Below are positions 29,407 through 38,837 of a DNA stretch of 59,753 nucleotides, one piece after another. The translations under genes and the position numbers were made by a program. The notes under the pieces were generated by a model. That model was not told where the DNA came from. It ran no database searches and saw nothing but the letters and a program-made list of their open reading frames with translations. The stretch is from Corallococcus soli (GTDB lineage Bacteria > Myxococcota > Myxococcia > Myxococcales > Myxococcaceae), in contig NZ_JAAIYO010000022.1 in assembly GCF_014930455.1 (NCBI RefSeq), positions 1-59,753 of the forward strand. The letters are read 5' to 3'. Numbering within the stretch: position 1 is the stretch's first letter; each line of letters begins with the position of its first letter.

Positions 29407-30003
29407 TCACTCCTTGAGGTGCGTGGTGTCGTTCCAGCTTTCGAGGACCGGCTGCCTTCCGCCGGCCTCGGAGCCCAGCACGCTGATGGAGGCGGTCCCC
29501 AGGTGGAACAGCCTGCCTCCGTCCGGGGGCAGGCCCAGCCAGCGCGCGGCGATGATGCGCAGCATGTGCCCGTGGGAGAAGAGGAGCACGTCGTCCTGGA
29601 GCGCGCGGGCGTCGGCGATGATGCGGTCCGCGCGGGCCGACACCTGCTCCAGCGTCTCGCCGTTGGGGACGCCGTCGGCCCACAGCGTCCAGTCCGGGCG
29701 CGTGGTGCGGATGTCCGCGCCGGTGCGGCCCTCGTAGTCGCCGTAGTCGAACTCCATCAGGTCGTCGCGCTTCTGGACCACGTCGCCGTAGCCGGCGAGC
29801 ACGCAGGTCTCCAGCGCCCGCTTCAGCGGGCTTGACCACACGGCGGCGAAGCTCCAGGCGCGCAGCGGGACGTGGAGCTTCTCGCCCATCACCCGTCCCT
29901 CTTGGAGGAGGGGCAGGTCGGTGCGGCCGGTGTGCTGGCTGGAGCGGCTCCACTCCGTCTCACCGTGACGGACGAGGACCACCTGGGGCGCGCGAGTCTT
30001 CAT
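29407..30003 (-). CDS. Histidine phosphatase family protein
   Basis: 198 residues. The RHGE motif (Arg12-His13-Gly14-Glu15) carries the phospho-accepting His. WSSPLKRALET, DYGDYEGRTG and the second catalytic His in FSHGHMLR complete the phosphoglycerate-mutase-like fold. Length and the EGRTG/ADIR segment resemble broad-specificity cofactor-independent phosphatases rather than a glycolytic mutase. The substrate is unknown. It is convergent with trpG and followed by a GNAT gene on the same strand. Confidence 0.9.
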   Translation of the reverse strand: MKTRAPQVVLVRHGETEWSRSSQHTGRTDLPLLQEGRVMGEKLHVPLRAWSFAAVWSSPLKRALETCVLAGYGDVVQKRDDLMEFDYGDYEGRTGADIRTTRPDWTLWADGVPNGETLEQVSARADRIIADARALQDDVLLFSHGHMLRIIAARWLGLPPDGGRLFHLGTASISVLGSEAGGRQPVLESWNDTTHLKE

Positions 30004-30054
30004 GGCGCCAATCTGTGTCAGCCAGGGGCCGGATGGGTGGGAAAAAGGTCGGCG

Positions 30055-30597
30055 CTACTTCTTCCGTGTTCGCCACTCTTCACGGCTCTGGCCCCAGATT
30101 TCCGTGGGGTCCGCGTCGTAAGGCGCGGGCAGGTGGCCCATGCGCAGGAAGCGGGAGCCCAGGCGTTGGGCGACCTGCTTCGACGGCGTGTTCTCCGGGG
30201 CGATGGAGTGGATGACCTCCGTCCAGCCCAGGTTGTCGAAGGCCCAGTCGATGGTGGCGGCGGAGCTCTCCGAGGCGTAGCCCTTGCCCCAGTGCTCGCG
30301 CAGCAGGCCCCAGCCGACTTCGGTGCCCGGCCAGCCGTCTGGCATCCAGGGCCCGACCCGGCCCACCCACTTCCCCGTGGACTTCTCGAACACGGAGAAC
30401 ATGGCGTAGCCCTGGAGCACCCACGAGCCGGCCATGGCGCAGACCGCCCGCCACACGTTGGAGCGCGGCTGGAGGCCGCCGATGAAGCGGGCGGATTCCG
30501 GGTCCGCCATCATCGCGGCGAAGCCGTCCAGGTCCTGCAGCGTGGGCGGCCGCAGGATGAGGCGAGGGGTTTCGAGGGTGGGGCCCAGGGTGAGCAT
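30055..30597 (-). CDS. RimJ/RimL-type GNAT acetyltransferase
   Basis: 180 residues from the ATG at 30597, preceded by GGAGA about 6 bases ahead; the frame opens at 30639. The start LETPRLILRPPTLQD and the segment WGKGYASESSAATIDWAFDNLG, with the Q/R-x-x-G-x-G/A-type loop, are standard for RimJ/RimL-like N-acetyltransferases. It follows with IAPENTPSKQVAQRLG. Acceptor unknown. Its start lies 42 bp beyond the trpA stop, so it could be read through from the trp transcript. Confidence 0.88.
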   Translation of the reverse strand: MLTLGPTLETPRLILRPPTLQDLDGFAAMMADPESARFIGGLQPRSNVWRAVCAMAGSWVLQGYAMFSVFEKSTGKWVGRVGPWMPDGWPGTEVGWGLLREHWGKGYASESSAATIDWAFDNLGWTEVIHSIAPENTPSKQVAQRLGSRFLRMGHLPAPYDADPTEIWGQSREEWRTRKK

Positions 30598-30639
30598 GTC
30601 CGGTCTCCAGCGTTCGTGCCGCTGGAGACCGTACTGCAT

Positions 30640-31431
30640 TCAGCGCTTCAAGCCGCGCTTGATGTCAGCGCAGAGCTGCTTCGCCGCGGCCGGGCCGTCC
30701 GCGTGGGCGGCCTTCACCAGGGCGCTGCCCACCACGACGCCGTCGGCATGGGCGACAAGCGCCTTCGCCTGCTCGCCGGTGGAGATGCCGAAGCCCGCCA
30801 CCACCGGCACCGACGCGGCCCTGCGCACCAGGTCCAGCCGTTCGGACAGGTTCGCGGGCAGCTCCGCGCGCATGCCGGTGACGCCCGCCACGGACACGCA
30901 ATAGACGAAGCCCCGCGCGTCCTTCGCGATGCCCTCCGCGCGGGCGGGCGGCGTCGTGGGCGCGCACAGCGGGATGAGGTCCACGCCTTCCGCGTCGAAC
31001 GCGGCGCGCAGGGCGGCGCTCTCCTCGGGAGGCAGGTCCGGGAGGATGGTGCCCGAGATGCCCCGCTCGCGCGCGAGCTTCGCGTAGCGCGCCTCGCCCA
31101 TGGCCATCACCACGTTGACGTACGTCATGATGACCAGCGGCGTCTCCGGGCAGCGGCGGCGCACCTCCGGCACCACTTCATCCAGTACGCGGCGCAGCGT
31201 GGCGCCCGCCTTCAGCGCCCGCTCCGCCGCGGCCTGGATGACGGGCCCGTCCGCGATGGGGTCGCTGAACGCCACGCCCAGCTCCAGCACGTCCGCGCCG
31301 CCCTCCACCATCGCGACGAACACGTCCACCGACCGCGCGAGGTCGGGGTCGCCCGCCATCGCGTAGGCCACCAGCGCGCCCTCGCCTCGGGCCTTCGCCC
31401 GCGCGAACGCCTTGCCCAGCTCCGTGCTCAT
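30640..31431 (-). CDS. trpA: Tryptophan synthase alpha chain
   Basis: 263 residues from the ATG at 31431 (ATGA overlap with trpB). It cleaves indole-3-glycerol phosphate to indole and passes it to TrpB. Catalytic Glu50 and Asp61 lie in [17 protein letters not shown]; the family usually has VPFSD, so Pro to Ala is a small variation. The phosphate site is formed by GFGISTGEQ and VVGSALV near the C-terminus. Open sequence upstream in the same frame belongs to the trpB shadow. Confidence 0.96.
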   Translation of the reverse strand: MSTELGKAFARAKARGEGALVAYAMAGDPDLARSVDVFVAMVEGGADVLELGVAFSDPIADGPVIQAAAERALKAGATLRRVLDEVVPEVRRRCPETPLVIMTYVNVVMAMGEARYAKLARERGISGTILPDLPPEESAALRAAFDAEGVDLIPLCAPTTPPARAEGIAKDARGFVYCVSVAGVTGMRAELPANLSERLDLVRRAASVPVVAGFGISTGEQAKALVAHADGVVVGSALVKAAHADGPAAAKQLCADIKRGLKR

Positions 31432-32633
31432 GACTTCACCCCTGTCGCCGGAGGTACGCCGCGCGCGGAGATGGTCGCGACGTCCTTGTCGCCCCGTCCC
31501 GAGCAGTTGATGACCAGGTGCTTGCCCTTGCCCATGTCGCGGGCCAGGCCGCGCGCCGCCGCGAACGCGTGCGACGTCTCCAGCGCGGGGAGGATGCCCT
31601 CCGTGCGCGCCACCTCGTAGAAGGCGGAGAGGGCGTCGTCGTCCGTCGCGGTGCGCACCTCCATGCGCCCCGTCTTCGCCAGGTGCGCCAGCTCCGGCCC
31701 CACGCCCGGGTAGTCCAGGCCGGCGGAGATGCTGTGCGCCTCTTGAATCTGTCCGTGCTCGTCCTGCAACACCAGCGAGCGCGACCCGTGCAGCACGCCC
31801 TCCGTGCCCAGCGTCAGCGACGCGCCGTGCTGTCCGGACTGGAGCCCGTGGCCCGCCGCCTCCACGCCCACGAGCCGCACCGACGCGTCCGGGATGAAGG
31901 GGTGCAGCGCGCCGATGGCGTTCGAGCCGCCGCCCACGCACGCGATGATGGCGTCCGGCAGCCGGCCGATGGCGGCCTGCGTCTGCTCGCGGATCTCCTT
32001 GCCGATGATGGCCTGGAAGTCGCGCACGATGGTGGGGTAGGGGTGCGGGCCGGCCGCGCTGCCGATGACGTAGTAGGTGTCCTCCACCTGCGACACCCAG
32101 ATGCGCATGGCCTCGTTCATCGCGTCCTTCAGCGTGCGCGAGCCCGACTCCACTGGCCGCACCACCGCGCCCAGCGCGCGCATGCGGAAGACGTTGAGCG
32201 CCTGGCGCTCCACGTCCAGCGCGCCCATGAACACCTCGCAGGGCAGGCCGAAGAGCGCGCACGCGGTGGCCGTGGCCACGCCGTGCTGCCCGGCGCCCGT
32301 CTCCGCGATGATGCGCTTCTTGCCCATGCGCCGGGCGAGCAGCACCTGACCCACGGTGTTGTTGATTTTATGCGCGCCGGTGTGCGCCAGGTCCTCGCGC
32401 TTGAGCCACACCTGGGCGCCGCCCCAGGACTCGGTGAGGCGATGCGCGGGCGTCAGCATCGTGGGCCGGCCCACGAATTCGCGCAGCACGCGCGCGACCT
32501 CCGCGCCGAAGGCCGCGTCCCGCTGGGCTTCCGCGTACGCTCCTTCCAGCTCCATCAGCGCGGGGACCAGGGTCTCCGGTACATAGCGTCCGCCGTAGCG
32601 GCCAAAGCGGCCCGCGGCCGTGTCCGTCGTCAT
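31428..32633 (-). CDS. trpB: Tryptophan synthase beta chain
   Basis: 401 residues, PLP enzyme condensing indole and serine. The PLP lysine is Lys89 in HTGAHKINN, with KREDLAHTG before it. The phosphate-binding GGGSNAIG, catalytic-loop [11 protein letters not shown] and [15 protein letters not shown] segments are intact. It is the standard TrpB1 type paired with trpA. GGAG lies 8 bases before the ATG. A 272-bp gap separates it from the DUSAM gene, so trpBA may have its own promoter. Confidence 0.97.
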   Translation of the reverse strand: MTTDTAAGRFGRYGGRYVPETLVPALMELEGAYAEAQRDAAFGAEVARVLREFVGRPTMLTPAHRLTESWGGAQVWLKREDLAHTGAHKINNTVGQVLLARRMGKKRIIAETGAGQHGVATATACALFGLPCEVFMGALDVERQALNVFRMRALGAVVRPVESGSRTLKDAMNEAMRIWVSQVEDTYYVIGSAAGPHPYPTIVRDFQAIIGKEIREQTQAAIGRLPDAIIACVGGGSNAIGALHPFIPDASVRLVGVEAAGHGLQSGQHGASLTLGTEGVLHGSRSLVLQDEHGQIQEAHSISAGLDYPGVGPELAHLAKTGRMEVRTATDDDALSAFYEVARTEGILPALETSHAFAAARGLARDMGKGKHLVINCSGRGDKDVATISARGVPPATGVKS

Positions 32634-32905
32634 GGCTCTACTCCAAGCGGTTTGAGGGGCGGCCAGGGTGTCATGGGCAGTGGGTAGCGCGGCTCATGGT
32701 GGCGGTGCGATTGCAGAATGAAGCACAAGTCCTCCTGGCAGGGGAGAGGCCAGAGGTCGCAGAGGATGTTGCCTCGCTTGCAGGGGGCCGGGCCTGACGG
32801 AGCGGGCGTCGAGCGCCGCTGAGCAAAGCGAGGGGCCTGTCGGGCTGATGGAGGTGGAGGAGCTGTCGTCCGGCGCGGCGCGGCGGTGGCGCCGTGCCCT
32901 GTCCA

Positions 32906-33274
32906 TCACGGCTTGTCGGCCATGGCGGCCAGTTGGCCCTGCGCAATCTGGCGGTACAGGGGCACCACTTCGACTGACAGCACGTCGCGCATCTCCTGGC
33001 GCGCGGTGTCGTAGTCGCCTTTATCTCGGAGGCGGTACATCCGGTGGAGTGCATCCCCCAGCCGGTTGGAGCCCTCGGTGATGCGCCGCGAGCACTCGCG
33101 CAGCACGGCGAGCGCGCTTGCCTCGGTGCTCACGTCGGCGGCGTCCAGTGCCACTTCGCGCGCCGTGCGTCGCAAGAGGTCGCGCACGTCGTCGGTGAGC
33201 ACCAGCGGTGCTCCCTGGCGGAGGACTTGCCGCACGAGCGCGTGTATCGGGTCCCAGTCAATTTCCTCATTCAT
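32906..33274 (-). CDS. DUSAM domain protein
   Basis: 122 residues. The start NEEIDWDPIHALVRQVL and the segment ALHRMYRLRDKGDYDTARQ followed by VLSVEVVPLYRQIAQ match the DUSAM family, a paralogous group known almost only from Myxococcus, Stigmatella and relatives. The protein is helical and acidic, without signal peptide or catalytic motif, and its function is unknown. It overlaps the upstream small lipoprotein-like gene by 4 bp. Both sit between trpF and trpB, so they are genomic insertions relative to ordinary trp operons. Confidence 0.86.
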   Translation of the reverse strand: MNEEIDWDPIHALVRQVLRQGAPLVLTDDVRDLLRRTAREVALDAADVSTEASALAVLRECSRRITEGSNRLGDALHRMYRLRDKGDYDTARQEMRDVLSVEVVPLYRQIAQGQLAAMADKP

Positions 33275-33672
33275 CGTTGCTCATCCTTCGGCCGGCATCG
33301 GTTGAAGGGCCAGATGTGCTGTCCCTGGCAGCGCTCGAAGCACGCAAAGCAGCTCTTCGCCCCTATCCAGTCCTGAGTCTGGCAGTCCCCGTACAACTGG
33401 ATGCAGCGCCGTTTCCAGTCCGGAAGGTTGGCGTTGTGTGCGTCGTCGTACTCCTCCGCGTTGGAGCCGGTATGCGTGCCGGTGGCACCGACCCCCGCGG
33501 CCATGATGGCGGCGGCTTCGGCGGTCGTGAGGCCGCATGCCTCCGGCACGCCGGGGTGGCGCTGGATGCAGTCCGTTTCGGTATCCATCGCAATCGTGGC
33601 GCACCCCAGACCGAGGGCCGCGAGGATGGGGGCGAGGAGGTATCGCCAGGAGGCGGCGATCGGGGTGTTCAT
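33271..33672 (-). CDS. Small exported Cys-rich protein, possible lipoprotein
   Basis: 133 residues from the ATG at 33672. The N-terminal hydrophobic run ends LGLGCATIA; Cys24 could be lipidated, although the lipobox is imperfect. The mature part has an early DCIQRHPGVPEACGL, a Gly/Ala-rich stretch (AAAIMAAGVGATGTH) and spaced Cys (RRCIQLYGDCQTQ, SCFACFERCQGQ), suggesting disulfides in the periplasm. No family is recognised. Its stop overlaps the DUSAM start, so the two are co-translated. GC and codon use look normal for the window. Confidence 0.7.
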   Translation of the reverse strand: MNTPIAASWRYLLAPILAALGLGCATIAMDTETDCIQRHPGVPEACGLTTAEAAAIMAAGVGATGTHTGSNAEEYDDAHNANLPDWKRRCIQLYGDCQTQDWIGAKSCFACFERCQGQHIWPFNRCRPKDEQR

Positions 33673-33778
33673 TGAGCCCGATGCTACCGCGCGGCGCCGA
33701 AGGGGTCGCTTCGTCTGACGGGGCGAGGTGGACGCGGGATGAAGAGCACGCAGTCCAGCTCGCAGGAGCGCGGAAGGG

Positions 33779-34429
33779 CTACCGTGGACCCTCATCCCAG
33801 AGGTTGAGGGACCTGACCGTGCGCACGAAGGCGCGCACCGCGTCCAGGTCCTTGATGCCAGGGGACGACTCCACCCCGCTGGCCACGTCCACACCGTAGG
33901 GCCGGGTGGCCTTCACGGCCTCGGCCACGTTCGACGGCTTGAGGCCGCCCGCCACCAGCACCGGTGCCCCGCAGTCCGCGAGCCGGGCCACCAGCGACCA
34001 GTCGAAGGTGACGCCGCCGCCGCCATAGCCCGGGGCCGCGCCGTCCAGCAGCAGCCCCGCCACGTCGCCCACGCCCACGTAGGCCCGGGCCTGCGCCACG
34101 TCGTCCGGCCCACGCACGCGCAGCGCCTTGATGACGGGCACGCCGTAGCCCGAGCAGGCCTCGGGGGGCTCGTCGCCGTGGAGCTGCACCACGGTGAGGC
34201 CGCACTCGCGCACGCGCAGCCGGATGTCCTCCGGCTTCATGTTGACGAACACGCCCACCACCGCGCCCAGCGGAGGCCGCGTGCGGGACAGCGCCGCCGC
34301 CGTGGCCACGTCCACGCAGCGGGGCGAGCCCGGATGGAAGTTGAGTCCCATCGCGTCCGCGCCCGCAGCCCACACGCCTCGCGCGTCCTCCAGGCGTGTC
34401 ACGCCACAGACCTTGATGGTGACGTTCAC
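33779..34429 (-). CDS. trpF: Phosphoribosylanthranilate isomerase
   Basis: 216 residues from a GTG at 34429 whose GTGA overlaps the trpC stop. It performs the Amadori rearrangement between TrpD and TrpC. The catalytic Cys is in KVCGVTR (Cys8). QLHGDEPPE, LLLDGAAPGYGGGG and VDVASGVESSPGIKD, with the catalytic Asp and phosphate site, are present. Single-domain, not fused to TrpC. A 106-bp gap follows before the exported-protein gene. Confidence 0.95.
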   Translation of the reverse strand: MNVTIKVCGVTRLEDARGVWAAGADAMGLNFHPGSPRCVDVATAAALSRTRPPLGAVVGVFVNMKPEDIRLRVRECGLTVVQLHGDEPPEACSGYGVPVIKALRVRGPDDVAQARAYVGVGDVAGLLLDGAAPGYGGGGVTFDWSLVARLADCGAPVLVAGGLKPSNVAEAVKATRPYGVDVASGVESSPGIKDLDAVRAFVRTVRSLNLWDEGPR

Positions 34430-35244
34430 GCGCCGCCACCTTCCAGGCCCAGCAGCCGGCGCAGGGCCCGGCCGGGGTCCGCGTCGCGCAGGAGCGATTC
34501 GCCCACCAGGACCGCGTCCGCGCCCGCGTCGCGCGCGGCGATGAGGTCCGCGAGCGCCTTGAGCCCGCTCTCCGCCACCAGCGCGGTGGACCGGGAGCGC
34601 AGCGCGGGCATCACCCGCAGCGCCGTGCCGGTGTCCGTCTTCAGCGTGGCCAGGTTGCGGTTGTTGAGGCCCACGATGCGCGCCCCCGCCGCGAGCGCGC
34701 GTTCGGCGTGCTCCTGCGTGTGGGCTTCCACGAGCGCGGCCACGCGGAGCTGCGCCGCGGCGGCCACCATCTCGCGCAGCACGGCGTCCTCGAGCGCATC
34801 CGCGATGAGCAGCACCGCGTCCGCGCCCCAGGCCGCGCTCTCCTCCACTTCGCTCGCGGCGACGAGGAAGTCCTTGCGCAGCACGGGGATGGACAGGGCC
34901 GCCCGCACCGCGACCAGGTCCTCCAGGTCCCCGCCGAAGTCCGGCCCGTCCGTGAGCACGCTGATGGCGCACGCGCCCGCGGCTTCATAGGCACGGGCCA
35001 CCGCGACCACGTCCGCATGCGGGAAGGCGCCGCCCGAGGGGCTCTTGCGCTTCACCTCCGCGATGACGTTGACCGGATGCCCGGGCACCCTTCGCACCAG
35101 CGCCTGCGCGAAGTCCCGCGTCGGGGGCTGCGCGCCGTGCTTCGGGGCAGGGCGCGTGCCCAGCTCCCGGCGCTTGCGCGCCATGATGACGTCCAGCGTG
35201 CCGGGCGCTTCCGCGGACTTCGCGGCGGAGGAGGCGGTCGTCAT
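34426..35244 (-). CDS. trpC: Indole-3-glycerol phosphate synthase
   Basis: 272 residues, TIM barrel closing the indole ring. Catalytic lysines are in VIAEVKRKSPSGG and LRKDFLV. LLIADAL, ALVEAHTQEH, VGLNNRNLATL, VAESGL and VLVGESLL mark successive barrel strands. The N-terminal 15 residues are a flexible Ala/Ser extension. The ATG overlaps the trpD stop by 4 bp and the TGA overlaps the trpF GTG, giving tight coupling of trpD-C-F. Confidence 0.96.
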   Translation of the reverse strand: MTTASSAAKSAEAPGTLDVIMARKRRELGTRPAPKHGAQPPTRDFAQALVRRVPGHPVNVIAEVKRKSPSGGAFPHADVVAVARAYEAAGACAISVLTDGPDFGGDLEDLVAVRAALSIPVLRKDFLVAASEVEESAAWGADAVLLIADALEDAVLREMVAAAAQLRVAALVEAHTQEHAERALAAGARIVGLNNRNLATLKTDTGTALRVMPALRSRSTALVAESGLKALADLIAARDAGADAVLVGESLLRDADPGRALRRLLGLEGGGA

Positions 35245-36257
35245 GCCGCGATCCTCTCGATGAGCGCGGCCAGCTTGCGCTCGGCGGCCCCTGAGTCGAT
35301 GGCGTGCTCGGCCTTCTTCACGCCGTCCTTCAGCGTCTCCACTTGCCCCACGACGAGCAGCGCGGCGGCCGCGTTGAGCAGCACCGCGGTGCGGATGCCG
35401 TTCCGTTCGCCCGCGAGCAGGGCTCGCAGCTTATGGGCGTTCTCCTCCGCGTCACCTCCCGCGATGGCGTCCCGTGAGATGGTGGCGAGCCCCGCGTCCT
35501 CCGGCGTCACGGTGAAGCGGTGCACGGTGCCGTCCGCGCGCAGCTCCGCGACCTCCGTGGGCGCGCAGGGGGAGACTTCATCCAGCCCGTCGTGGCCATG
35601 CACCACCCACGCGCGCCGGCTCCCCAGCCGCCCCAGCACCCGCGCGGTCTGCTCCACGCGCTGCCGGTCGAACGTGCCCAGCAACTGGTAGCGCGCACCG
35701 GCCGGGTTCGTCAGCGGCCCCAGCAGGTTGAACACGCTGTGGAAGCCCAGGTCCCTTCGGGCCTGCGCCACGTGCCGCAGGGCACTGTGGTGCGAGGGCG
35801 CGAAGAGGAAGCCCACCCCGTGCTCGTCGATGTCGCGCGCCACCTGCGCGTGCGCCCGCTCCATGGACACCCCCAGCGCCGCGAGCACGTCCGCGCTCCC
35901 GCAGCGACTGGAGACCGCCCGGTTGCCGTGCTTGGCCACCGTCACCCCCGCCCCGGCGGCCACGAAGGCCACCGCGGTGGAGATGTTGAAGGTGTGCGCC
36001 CCATCACCGCCCGTGCCGCAGGTGTCCAGCACCACCTCGGCCACCGGCGAGATGCGCGCCGCGCAGGCCCGCATGGCCTCCGCGGCGCCGAGGATCTCAT
36101 CCTCGGTCTCACCCTTCATCCGCAATGCGGCGGCCAGCGCCCCCACCTGCGCGGCGGAGGCCTCGCCCGCGAGCATCTGGCCCATGATGGAGGCCATCTC
36201 CTCGCGGGAGAGGTCGCGCCGGCCCACCACCCTGCCCAGCGCTTCCTTGAGTGTCAT
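35241..36257 (-). CDS. trpD: Anthranilate phosphoribosyltransferase
   Basis: 338 residues. It transfers phosphoribose from PRPP to anthranilate. The PRPP/Mg loop GTGGDGAHTFNIST (about 81-94) and AKHGNRAVSSRCGSADVLAALG are intact, with HHSALRHVAQARRDLGFHSVFNLLGPLTNPA-type residues further on. The helical N-terminal domain starts TLKEALGRVV. It lies 4 bp after the DAHP synthase gene, in one transcript. Confidence 0.96.
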   Translation of the reverse strand: MTLKEALGRVVGRRDLSREEMASIMGQMLAGEASAAQVGALAAALRMKGETEDEILGAAEAMRACAARISPVAEVVLDTCGTGGDGAHTFNISTAVAFVAAGAGVTVAKHGNRAVSSRCGSADVLAALGVSMERAHAQVARDIDEHGVGFLFAPSHHSALRHVAQARRDLGFHSVFNLLGPLTNPAGARYQLLGTFDRQRVEQTARVLGRLGSRRAWVVHGHDGLDEVSPCAPTEVAELRADGTVHRFTVTPEDAGLATISRDAIAGGDAEENAHKLRALLAGERNGIRTAVLLNAAAALLVVGQVETLKDGVKKAEHAIDSGAAERKLAALIERIAA

Positions 36258-36261
36258 GGCG

Positions 36262-37287
<1,026 letters not shown>

Positions 37288-37477
37288 GGGGTGCTCCTGC
37301 TCTTTCTTCTCCGGAGGTCACACCGGCGGATGCCGATATGGGGTGTGCTTGGGGAAAACGGGCACGGGGGGAACGTTTGCAATAACTGTCGGCTGCCCGC
37401 AACCGGCCTGGAGTCTCGCTTGCACGTCCTGGCGTTATCAAGTCAGGGTCCGCCCGCTCGCTGGACTGGAGGAAGAC

Positions 37478-38725
37478 GTGGCGAAGCCAGGGGTCATCGT
37501 CGTGGGTGCGGGGCTCGCGGGGCTGGCGTGCGCGAAGGCCCTCCGGGAGGCGCGCGTGGATGCGCGCATCCTCGAAGCAGGGGACGCGCCGGGCGGTCGG
37601 GTGCGCACCGACGCGCACGAGGGCTTCCTGCTGGACCGGGGCTTCCAGGTGTACCTCACCGCCTATCCGGAAGGTCAGCGCGTGCTGGACCTGAAGGCCC
37701 TGTCCCTCCGGCGCTTCATCCCGGGCGCCAAGGTGTGGCGGGGTGGGCGGCTGCACACGCTGGCGGATCCGCTGCGGCAGCCGCTGGAAGCGGTGTCGCA
37801 CCTGTTCACGCCCGTGGGGGGGCTGCTGGACAAGCTGCGCGTGCTGGAGCTGCGGCAGCACGCGACGTCGGGTGAGCTGGGGGACCTGTGGCAGCGGCCG
37901 CAGCAGGACTCGCTGCGCTTCCTGCGCGACCTGGGCTTCTCAGAGGAGATGATCGACACGTTCCTGCGCCCGTTCTTCGGCGGCATCTTCCTGGAGCGCG
38001 AGCTGGCGACGTCCAGCCGGATGCTGGAGTTCGTGTTCCGGATGTTCTCGAAGGGGCACACGGTGGTGCCGGAGCGGGGCATGGGCGCCATTGCGGAGCA
38101 GCTCGCGGCGAAGCTGCCGTCAGGGGTGCTGCGGATGAAGGTGCGGGTGGCGGAGGTGTGGGGCCACCGCGTGCGACTGGCGGACGGCGAGATGCTGCAC
38201 GCGGACGCGGTGGTGGTGGCGACCGACCCCGCAACGGCGGCGTCCCTGCTGGTGGGCATGCCGGCGCCCCGGATGAACCGGGTGACGTGCCTGTACTTCG
38301 CCGCGCCGGAGCCGCCGGTGGAGGGGCCGTGGCTCGTGCTCGACGGCGAGGGCCGGGGCCTGGTGAACAACGTGGCGGTGATGAGCGAGGTGTCCCCCGC
38401 CTACGCTCCGAAGGGACAGGCCCTGGTGTCCGTGTCGGTGGTGGATGACGGCGGGGACGCGCAGGCGCTGGAGGCGCGCGTGCGCGGGCAGCTCACGGAG
38501 TGGTTCGGCACGGCGGTGTCCGCGTGGCGGCACCTGCGCACCTACGCCATCGCGGAGGCGCTGCCGGTGCAGACCCCGTCCGCGCTGGTGGAGCCTCACC
38601 GGCCGGTGCGGCTGGCCCCGGGGCTCTACGTGTGCGGAGACCACCGCGAGAACGCCTCCATCGACGGGGCGCTCACGTCGGGGCGCCGCGCGGCGGAGGC
38701 GGTGCTGCTGGACCTGGAGCGGTAG
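37478..38725 (+). CDS. FAD-dependent amine oxidase-like oxidoreductase
   Basis: 415 residues from the GTG at 37478, which has GGAGGA 4 bases ahead; the frame is open much further upstream only as aroF shadow. The Rossmann FAD motif is GAGLAG (10-15), followed by ILEAGDAPGGRVRT (31-44) and GFLLDRGFQVY. The C-terminal FAD site is LYVCGDHRENASIDGAL. It belongs to the amine oxidase/protoporphyrinogen oxidase/phytoene desaturase superfamily. The substrate is unknown; no carotenoid or haem genes adjoin it directly. Confidence 0.88.
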   Translation: MAKPGVIVVGAGLAGLACAKALREARVDARILEAGDAPGGRVRTDAHEGFLLDRGFQVYLTAYPEGQRVLDLKALSLRRFIPGAKVWRGGRLHTLADPLRQPLEAVSHLFTPVGGLLDKLRVLELRQHATSGELGDLWQRPQQDSLRFLRDLGFSEEMIDTFLRPFFGGIFLERELATSSRMLEFVFRMFSKGHTVVPERGMGAIAEQLAAKLPSGVLRMKVRVAEVWGHRVRLADGEMLHADAVVVATDPATAASLLVGMPAPRMNRVTCLYFAAPEPPVEGPWLVLDGEGRGLVNNVAVMSEVSPAYAPKGQALVSVSVVDDGGDAQALEARVRGQLTEWFGTAVSAWRHLRTYAIAEALPVQTPSALVEPHRPVRLAPGLYVCGDHRENASIDGALTSGRRAAEAVLLDLER

Positions 38726-38837
38726 GCGTCCGCCCTGCTTCGGGAGGGGGACCGGCCAGCCGGGCCAATGGTGGCTGGACGCACCGCCCGCAGCGGACCT
38801 AGGGTCGGACACACACTCCTAGTCCAAGGACCCGTTC

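Noticed and set aside
32671..33054. Minus-strand open frame across the DUSAM-trpB gap
   Set aside because: Out of frame with the DUSAM gene, Arg/Pro/Ala-rich, no motif; treated as shadow plus intergenic sequence.
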